Source: an uncultured Chlorobiota bacterium (lineage in GTDB: Bacteria; Bacteroidota; Bacteroidia; Bacteroidales; JAADGE01). Taken from it: a stretch of 11,907 bases of DNA. The position numbers and the translations under genes are program-made. Within the stretch, counting starts at the first letter, position 1. Each line of letters opens with the position of its first letter. The stretch spans positions 1 through 11,907 of the forward strand of contig CAMZKI010000191.1 of assembly GCA_947311125.1 (NCBI GenBank), given 5' to 3'. The notes under the pieces were generated by a model that was not told the origin of the DNA, made no database searches, and saw nothing but the letters and a program-made list of their open reading frames with translations. Shown piece after piece: positions 6,424 through 11,907 of this stretch.

Positions 6424-9400
6424 TCAGCGTATAATATTCAGGACAGCAATGGCTTCTTTAACGGATTTTATATCTTGAAAACTCATTATTCGCTTGCCGT
6501 TATACTCTTTTAAAGCAGTTTTATCCGGGTATTTTATCGCAAAGTTAAGAATGTTATCAAAAATATCCGATTCGTAAAATGTTGATTTTTGGTCGGATAC
6601 AAAAAAGCACGACATTTTTTCATTTCTTAAAAGTATTTTTTCAATGCCTAAGCTTACGGCTTTTTTTCGCAGCCTTACGGCGTTGATAAGTTCTTTTCCG
6701 GGTTTGGGTATATCACCGAATCTGTCTGTTATTTCATTTTCAAAAGATTGCAGAACTTCTTCGTTATCAATGGTATCTAATCGCTTATATAGTCTCAGAC
6801 GTTCTTCGGAGTTTTCTATGAAGCTTTCCGGAAAGCGTATTTCCAGATCAGTGTCTATGTGGCAATCATTTACAAATTTAAAATCAGTATTTTCAACAGA
6901 GTATTTTCCGTTTTTATTTTTTTTAAATAAATCTTTGAATTCTTCTTCTCTGAGCTCCCGAATTGCTTCATCCAATATTTTATGATAATTTTCAAAACCT
7001 ATATCGGCAATGAATCCGCTTTGCTCTCCGCCGAGCATATTTCCTGCACCTCTTATGTCTAAATCCTGCATTGCTATGTTAAAGCCGCTTCCGAGTTCAG
7101 AAAAAGTTTCTGCAGCACGTAATCTTTGTCTTGCTTCGTCGGTTAATACGGATAAAGGCGGAGCAAGTAAGTAACAAAATGCTTTTTTGTCGGAACGTCC
7201 TACTCTTCCTCTTAATTGGTGTAAATCGCTTAGCCCGAAATTATGAGCGTTGTTAATTATAATGGTGTTTGCGTTAGGAATATCCAAACCCGATTCTACA
7301 ATTGTTGTAGCTATCAGAACATCAAATTCTTCGTTAATAAAATCGGTCATTATTTTTTCAGTTTCCTGCGGTTTTAATCTGCCGTGCATAACAGCCGTGC
7401 GTATATGAGGATTGATACGGTTTATAAGCGATTCAATTTGATAAATTGTATCAATTCTGTTGTGAATGAAAAAGACCTGTCCGTTTCGGCGATATTCATA
7501 ATCAATGGCGTCTTTTATAATTTTTTTATCGAAACGGTGCAGTTCGGTATGAATAGGGTAGCGATTGGGCGGCGGGGTGTTTATTATTGATAAATCTCTT
7601 GCACCCATAAGCGAAAATTGTAATGTTCTGGGGATAGGAGTTGCAGTTAATGTCAGTGTATCAACATTTATTTTCAATGATTTTAGTTTTTCTTTTACGG
7701 CTACGCCGAATTTTTGTTCTTCGTCAATAATCATCAGTCCTAAATCTTTGAATGCTACGTCTTTGCTTACGAGTCTGTGTGTTCCTATAATAATGTCAAT
7801 TTCGCCTGAAGCTAATTTTTTTAAAGTTTCTTTTTGCTGTAAGGGTGTTTTAAGGCGGCTTAAATAATCGATATTACAGGGTAAATTTTTGAGCCTTGCC
7901 GAAAAAGTTTTGAAGTGTTGCAATGTCAGTACTGTTGTAGGGACCAAAACAGCAACCTGTTTATTGTCTGCCGTAGCCTTAAAAGCGGCTCTTATTGCTA
8001 CTTCCGTTTTTCCGAAACCCACATCTCCGCATACTAATCTGTCCATAGGTATATCCGATTCCATATCTTTTTTTACGGCCTCTACAGCTGTTTTCTGATC
8101 GGGAGTTTCTTCAAAAATAAATGAAGATTCAAGGGCATACTGTAAATAGCTGTCGGGCGAAAATGCGAATCCTTTTTCTTGTTTTCGTTTTGCATACAGA
8201 GCAATCAGTTCTCTTGCAATGTCTTTTACGCGGCTTTTCGTTTTTTTCTTTATATTTTGCCAAGCAGCCGAGCCGAGTTTGTATATTTTAGGTTGTTTTC
8301 CTTCCTTTCCTTTGTATTTTGATATCTTATGAAGATTATGAATATTTACAAGTAATATATCGTTATCTTTGTAAATAAGCCTTACGGCTTCCTGTAATTT
8401 TCCTCCTGCATTTACGGTTTGCATACCTCCGAAACGTCCTATACCGTGGTCGGAATGCACGACAAAATCTCCTGCCCGGAGGCTGTTAAGTTCTTTTAAT
8501 GTAAGGTTTTCTTTATTTTTGTAGTATGTAGCTCCTCTTAATACGAATTTGTGATATCGTCCGTAAATTTGATGCTCGGTGTAGCAGTTTAATTTTAAGT
8601 CATTATCGGTATATCCTTTACTTAAAATCCCGTCAGTAACCGTAAACGGATTTTGTAAATATTTTTCGTCATCTTCTTTTCCCGTTGCTTCAATTATTTC
8701 TTCCGATTTTAATATTTCTTTCAGTCTTTCAATTTGTGCTTTATTATTTGAAATTATGATATTTTCGTATCCGTTTTTTTTATAATCAATAAGTTGTTTT
8801 GCAAACAGCTTAAAATCTTTATTAAGGTTCAGATGTTTTTTTGTATTAAAAACAAATGAATGTTGTGTGCTGAAAAAAGGTTTTTCGGCAAATTCTAAAG
8901 TTTTAAAATTTGAAAACAGCTTTAATGTTTTTTCGTAAGAAATCAGATTATTATAATTTTCCGTTTCCGGAATGTTCTTTAATTTATCGAAAAAAAGAGT
9001 AAAATCGTCAGACCATATTTTTGTTTCTTCGGGAATAAATTTTAAAAAAGATATTTTATTTTTGTCTGCTGTTTTATTATGTATGTCCGGTACGATTGAT
9101 ATTTTGTCGAATTTTGTTTTTGAAAGTTGAGAAACGGTATCAAAACTTCTTATACTTTCGATTTCCTCGTCAAAAAAATCTATTCTGTAAGGATAATCAT
9201 TCGAGTATGAAAATATATCGACAATGCTTCCTCTTACGGCAAATTGCCCCGGTTGATAGACAAAATCAACTTTCTCAAAACCGTATTCCGTCAGCATTTC
9301 TTTTATAAAGTCTAAAGGTACCTCTTCGCCTTTTGCCAAATCAAGAGTGTTTTTTTTCAGAACATTGTTACTTGTAACTTTTTCGAAAAGGGCTTCAATA

Positions 9401-9780
9401 TAACTTACGACAACGAAAGATTCGTTCTTTAATATATTATCAAGAACTTCCGTTCTCATTATAATACTTCCGTCGTCAATTTTTTTTATATTTTTTCTGA
9501 GAACTGACTGTTTATATGAAGACGGAAAAAAAAGAATTTCTTTATCAGGCAAAAGATATTTTAAATCATTTTGGAAATAAGCGGCTTTTTCTTTGTTCGA
9601 AAATATAAAAAGAGACGGTATTTGTTCGTTTTTTAACAAAGCGGATGAAAAAACTGCCGGAGCAGAGGCATAAAGACCTTTCAGGTGCAGATTTTTTATG
9701 TTGTCTTTAAAAAATGAATCTTTGAAAGATTCGAAAACAGGATGATTTTTATATATATCGGAAAAATCGGAGAGTGTCAA
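6424..9780 (-). CDS. mfd: Transcription-repair coupling factor Mfd
   Basis: A complete 1118-residue Mfd (E. coli 1148). It is an ATP-driven DNA translocase that removes RNA polymerase stalled at lesions and recruits UvrA for nucleotide excision repair. Domains in order: UvrB-like N-terminal part (about 30-330); CarD-like RNA-polymerase-interacting domain with GDFVVHSDHGIGRF (from G437); RecG-like helicase core with Walker A GDVGFGKT (585-592), DEEQ box (686-689), TATPIPRTLQFSLMGARDLS and the motif VI arginine finger QLRGRVGR (855-862); the RecG-type TRG translocation motif (about 905-930, GAGNMLGGEQSGF); and a C-terminal D7 autoinhibitory domain. All helicase residues look intact. The only acceptable start between the upstream stop (TAA, plus 9795-9793) and the conserved N-terminus is TTG at 9780; ATT or ATA just upstream are unlikely. 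It is transcribed alone, convergent with tRNA-Arg and divergent from the barrel-protein gene. Confidence 0.98.
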   Translation of the reverse strand: MTLSDFSDIYKNHPVFESFKDSFFKDNIKNLHLKGLYASAPAVFSSALLKNEQIPSLFIFSNKEKAAYFQNDLKYLLPDKEILFFPSSYKQSVLRKNIKKIDDGSIIMRTEVLDNILKNESFVVVSYIEALFEKVTSNNVLKKNTLDLAKGEEVPLDFIKEMLTEYGFEKVDFVYQPGQFAVRGSIVDIFSYSNDYPYRIDFFDEEIESIRSFDTVSQLSKTKFDKISIVPDIHNKTADKNKISFLKFIPEETKIWSDDFTLFFDKLKNIPETENYNNLISYEKTLKLFSNFKTLEFAEKPFFSTQHSFVFNTKKHLNLNKDFKLFAKQLIDYKKNGYENIIISNNKAQIERLKEILKSEEIIEATGKEDDEKYLQNPFTVTDGILSKGYTDNDLKLNCYTEHQIYGRYHKFVLRGATYYKNKENLTLKELNSLRAGDFVVHSDHGIGRFGGMQTVNAGGKLQEAVRLIYKDNDILLVNIHNLHKISKYKGKEGKQPKIYKLGSAAWQNIKKKTKSRVKDIARELIALYAKRKQEKGFAFSPDSYLQYALESSFIFEETPDQKTAVEAVKKDMESDIPMDRLVCGDVGFGKTEVAIRAAFKATADNKQVAVLVPTTVLTLQHFKTFSARLKNLPCNIDYLSRLKTPLQQKETLKKLASGEIDIIIGTHRLVSKDVAFKDLGLMIIDEEQKFGVAVKEKLKSLKINVDTLTLTATPIPRTLQFSLMGARDLSIINTPPPNRYPIHTELHRFDKKIIKDAIDYEYRRNGQVFFIHNRIDTIYQIESLINRINPHIRTAVMHGRLKPQETEKIMTDFINEEFDVLIATTIVESGLDIPNANTIIINNAHNFGLSDLHQLRGRVGRSDKKAFCYLLAPPLSVLTDEARQRLRAAETFSELGSGFNIAMQDLDIRGAGNMLGGEQSGFIADIGFENYHKILDEAIRELREEEFKDLFKKNKNGKYSVENTDFKFVNDCHIDTDLEIRFPESFIENSEERLRLYKRLDTIDNEEVLQSFENEITDRFGDIPKPGKELINAVRLRKKAVSLGIEKILLRNEKMSCFFVSDQKSTFYESDIFDNILNFAIKYPDKTALKEYNGKRIMSFQDIKSVKEAIAVLNIIR

Positions 9781-9821
9781 TTTTATAATATTTTAAGATT
9801 CGGCTTTTTAATTAAATTAAT

Positions 9822-9841
9822 ACCTGAGTTTAGACGCAGGT
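9822..9841. other. Short hairpin in the mfd leader
   Basis: ACCTG (9822-9826) pairs with CAGGT (9837-9841) around a 10-nt loop. On the plus strand it is followed by a T run, giving a terminator-like look, but no plus-strand gene lies immediately upstream. On the minus strand it sits in the predicted mfd 5' leader, about 40-60 nt ahead of the TTG start. Only five base pairs, so its significance is doubtful. Confidence 0.3.
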
Positions 9842-9871
9842 TTTTTATTTACCGTAAACATTTAAATTCTG

Positions 9872-9903
9872 CAAAATTAATTTTTTTACCTGAACGGATG
9901 CAA
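9872..9903 (-). promoter_or_regulatory. Probable mfd promoter
   Basis: On the minus strand: TTG (plus 9903-9901), 21 nt, then TAATTTTG (plus 9879-9872), identical to the -7 box of the tRNA promoter. Predicted start of transcription about 9865, leaving a leader of about 85 nt before the TTG start codon at 9780. Confidence 0.5.
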
Positions 9904-9912
9904 TAAAAAGGA

Positions 9913-9935
9913 TTGTATATTTTTTCATAAGTTTG
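9913..9935 (+). promoter_or_regulatory. Possible promoter of the barrel-protein gene
   Basis: TAAGTTTG at 9928-9935 matches the Bacteroidota -7 element TAnnTTTG. The nearest TTG upstream (9913-9915) is only 12 nt away, shorter than the usual 17-21, so the -33 part is poor. A start of transcription near 9942 would give a leader of about 58 nt. The downstream gene begins at 10000. Confidence 0.4.
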
Positions 9936-9999
9936 CACAGTTAAATAAAAACGAATAACAATAATTTATTATCTGCGTTTTAAATAAAAAAACTGTATT

Positions 10000-10551
10000 A
10001 TGTCAGTAAGATTTTTGTTTTTTACTTTATCTTTATTTATTTCCGGAAACTTGTTTTCTCAGTCTTATTTTACAGCAGGCGGAGCAAGATTAGGAACTGA
10101 TTGGGGCATAACTTTTCAGCAAAAAATATTAAAATATACTACGAGCGAGGTAATATTTCAGTCGAGTTTGGTAAGGGAGGAATTAATGCTGACAGGGCTG
10201 ATTGAGCATCATTTTCCTGTAGTTACCAAAAGGTTAAATGTTTATCTCGGTGCGGGGTTCCACAAAGGTTTTGTTACTGATAATTCGGCAACTTATGAAT
10301 CGCCTTACGGAATGAGCGTTGTTGCCGGAGCAGAGTTTACCGTAGCCCGTTTTGTTATTTCTTACGATTATAAACCTGCTTTTAATTTTGCCGGCGGGGA
10401 GAATTCTTGGTACAGCCAAACAGGCGTTTCCGTAAGATATGTTTTTATAAAACAGAATTTTATAAAAAAGATAAAGCGAAGGAAAGAAAGAGAAAGAAGG
10501 AAAAGAGAACGTATAAAAAAAAGAAGAGAGTTATTTAACAAAAAATCTTAA
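10000..10551 (+). CDS. Hypothetical outer-membrane beta-barrel-like protein with basic tail
   Basis: I do not recognise this 183-residue protein as a named family. Residues 1-21 form a Sec signal peptide (MSVRFLF, hydrophobic core TLSLFISGNLF, likely cleavage after SQ). The mature part up to about 150 has short alternating, aromatic- and glycine-containing strands, such as LNVYLGAGFHKGF, MSVVAGAEFTVARFVISYDYKPAFNF and TGVSVRYVFIK, as in small outer-membrane barrel proteins of Bacteroidota. Residues 151-183 are a striking charged tail with 19 Lys/Arg and 4 Glu among 33 residues. It starts right after what would be the last strand, so it would probably face the periplasm. ATG 10000 is chosen because the signal peptide begins there. 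mtaB begins 40 nt downstream and may be cotranscribed. The barrel call is inferred from sequence pattern only. Confidence 0.75.
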   Translation: MSVRFLFFTLSLFISGNLFSQSYFTAGGARLGTDWGITFQQKILKYTTSEVIFQSSLVREELMLTGLIEHHFPVVTKRLNVYLGAGFHKGFVTDNSATYESPYGMSVVAGAEFTVARFVISYDYKPAFNFAGGENSWYSQTGVSVRYVFIKQNFIKKIKRRKERERRKRERIKKRRELFNKKS

Positions 10552-10556
10552 GTTTG
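10549..10556 (+). promoter_or_regulatory. Possible -7 element ahead of mtaB
   Basis: TAAGTTTG overlaps the stop codon of the preceding gene, and the surrounding TAAGTTTGCAC is an 11-nt exact match to the element at 9928. No TTG is present at the usual distance upstream, so this may be chance, or mtaB may simply be read through from the gene before it. A start near 10563 would leave about 29 nt before the GTG at 10592. Confidence 0.25.
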
Positions 10557-10591
10557 CACGATTTTATAAATTATTTAAGTAAATATCAGCG

Positions 10592-11788
10592 GTGCCTCAA
10601 AAAGTATCTTTTCATACGTTAGGATGTAAACTGAATTTTTCGGAAACTTCGTCAATAGCAAGAGAATTTTCCGAGAGAGGATTTGAGAAAGTAAAATTCG
10701 GAGAAAAATCGGATATTATAGTGATTAATACCTGCACAGTTACCGAAACTGCCGACAAAAAATGCAGGCAAGCCATAAAAAAAGCAAAAAAAAAATCTCC
10801 GGATGCTTTTATTGCCGTAACCGGTTGTTATGCTCAAGCCGAAGCCGATAAAATTGCCGAAATTCCGGGTGTGGATGTGGTTTTGGGGATGAATGAAAAA
10901 TTTAATTTTTTTAAATACGTTGAAACTGTAAAGAAAAGAAAAGAAACAGTTGTTTATTCCTGCGAAACTTCGGATATAGAAAAATTTGACCCGGCATTTT
11001 CTTCCGGTGACCGAACACGTTCGTTTTTAAAAATACAGGATGGCTGTGATTATCCGTGCACGTATTGCAAGATACCGAGCGTGAGAGGTAAGAGCAGAAG
11101 TAATTCTGTAGCTGAAACGGTTAGGCAAGCTGAAAAAATTGCAGAACTCGGATTTAAAGAAGTTATATTAACCGGTGTAAATATCGGCGATTTCGGAAAA
11201 GGAACCGATGAAACCTTTTTTGATTTAATAAAAGCACTTGATGAAGTTGAAGGAATTGAACGTTTCAGGATATCTTCGATAGAGCCTAATTTAATAACGG
11301 ATGAAATTATTGAATTTACTGCAGTTTCAGAGAAGTTTTTACCGCATTTTCATATTCCTTTGCAGTCGGGCAGCGATAAGATTTTAAAATTAATGAGACG
11401 AAGATATAATACAGATTTATTTCGCCGAAAAATTGAAAAGATAAACAAACTTATTCCGGATGCTTTTCTCGGTATTGATGTTATTGTGGGTTTTCCGGGT
11501 GAAACAGAAAGTGATTTTGAAGAGACTTATCGGTTTTTGGAGAGTTTGAACATTTCATTTTTGCATGTTTTTTCTTATTCGGTTCGTAAAGGTACTCCGG
11601 CAGAGAAAATGCAAGGGAAGGTTTCCGGAAAAGGAATTAAATACAGAAGTGAACGGCTGCATCAATTGTCTGATTTGAAACATTTCGAATTTTATAAAAA
11701 GTTTGTCGGAACAGAGCATAAAGTTTTGTTTGAAGGAGCAAAACACAGAAATTCAATATTCGGTTTTACGGAAAATTATATAAAAGTT
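10592..11788 (+). CDS. mtaB: tRNA t6A37 methylthiotransferase MtaB (3' partial)
   Basis: A radical-SAM enzyme that adds a methylthio group to N6-threonylcarbamoyladenosine at position 37 of ANN-decoding tRNAs, giving ms2t6A. The N-terminal MTTase domain has TLGCKLNFSETS (C12), NTCTVT (C48) and GCYAQ (C79), the three ligands of the auxiliary [4Fe-4S] cluster. The radical-SAM motif is CDYPCTYC (C152, C156, C159). Later motifs include LTGVNIGDFG, RISSIEPN, HFHIPLQSGSD, MRRRYN and GIDVIVGFPGE. A TRAM-like C-terminal part begins near GFTENYIKV. The GTG at 10592 is the start: an in-frame TAA lies at 10580-10582 and no ATG intervenes before the conserved first strand. About 399 codons are genuine; the frame then runs on into inverted sequence (11789-11907) without a stop, so the last few dozen residues expected for the family are missing. 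Confidence 0.96.
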
Positions 11789-11907
11789 GAAATGTTTCAA
11801 ATCAGACAATTGATGCAGCCGTTCACTTCTGTATTTAATTCCTTTTCCGGAAACCTTCCCTTGCATTTTCTCTGCCGGAGTACCTTTACGAACCGAATAA
11901 GAAAAAA
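11568..11907. repeat. Right-end inverted repeat (fold-back), probable chimera
   Basis: Bases 11568-11686 are an exact 119-nt reverse complement of 11789-11907, separated by a 102-nt spacer at 11687-11788. Both the first arm and the spacer are genuine mtaB coding sequence, conserved up to GFTENYIKV. The second arm read forward gives no family-like residues and is simply mtaB reversed. The contig thus turns back on itself near 11788/11789, exactly as at its other end. The last useful base for gene annotation is about 11788-11791. Confidence 0.93.

Noticed and set aside
9822..9850. Plus-strand intrinsic terminator
   Set aside because: Only a 5-bp stem, and no plus-strand gene is immediately upstream. 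Kept only as a weak leader hairpin.
10440..10540. Simple purine-rich repeat or low-complexity DNA element
   Set aside because: It is in frame, encodes the basic tail and ends in a proper stop. There is no exact repeat unit.
11555..11746. Minus-strand open frame at the right end
   Set aside because: It is the antisense of mtaB, created partly by the same sequence that forms the inverted arm. It has no independent support.
1..11907. A small linear replicon with hairpin telomeres at both ends
   Set aside because: The end repeats are different from each other, contain ordinary coding sequence of the adjacent genes and have long gene-derived spacers. Both genes are cut mid-domain, and no replication or telomere-resolvase gene is present.

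Overview
This AT-rich window comes from a Bacteroidota-type genome. The evidence is a large PKD-repeat protein ending in a type B gliding/type IX secretion (CHU_C-like) sorting domain, promoters of the Bacteroidota form (TTG, then TAnnTTTG about 17-21 nt later), no visible Shine-Dalgarno sites, and the overall gene set. It looks like one short contig from a draft, metagenomic or single-cell assembly rather than part of a finished chromosome. Both ends are fold-backs: 1-106 is the exact reverse complement of 188-293, and 11789-11907 is the exact reverse complement of 11568-11686. Each pair lies inside a gene, and the unique sequence between the arms belongs to that same gene.

Layout. 1-187: inverted copy of the upstream part of the first gene (probable artefact). 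188-1584 (+): 3' part of a surface or secreted PKD protein with a T9SS C-terminal domain. 1604-1640: strong bidirectional terminator. 1667-6116 (-): probable four-gene operon, transcribed right to left: a Ppx/GppA-family phosphatase gene broken by a one-base excess in a poly-A run (6116-5231), an AbgT-family transporter (5191-3653), aat (3612-2962) and a PlsC-like acyltransferase carrying a zinc ribbon (2908-1667). The gaps are about 39-53 nt. 6117-6293: divergent promoters for this operon and for tRNA-Arg(ACG). 6294-6412 (+): the tRNA and its terminator. 6424-9780 (-): complete mfd. 9781-9999: divergent promoter region. 10000-10551 (+): small predicted outer-membrane beta-barrel protein with an extremely basic tail. 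10592-11788 (+): mtaB, 3'-truncated, then chimeric sequence to the end.

Working together: most genes are housekeeping. Mfd couples transcription to repair, Aat marks proteins for the N-end rule pathway, MtaB modifies tRNA, and the tRNA serves translation. The four-gene operon mixes polyphosphate/(p)ppGpp-type phosphohydrolysis, transport, protein turnover and phospholipid acylation, with no obvious single pathway. I see no CRISPR array, phage, insertion sequence, toxin-antitoxin or defence system, and no convincing new system. The observations most worth following are the two terminal fold-backs, the poly-A frameshift in the phosphatase gene, the acyltransferase's C-terminal extension, and the basic tail of the barrel protein.
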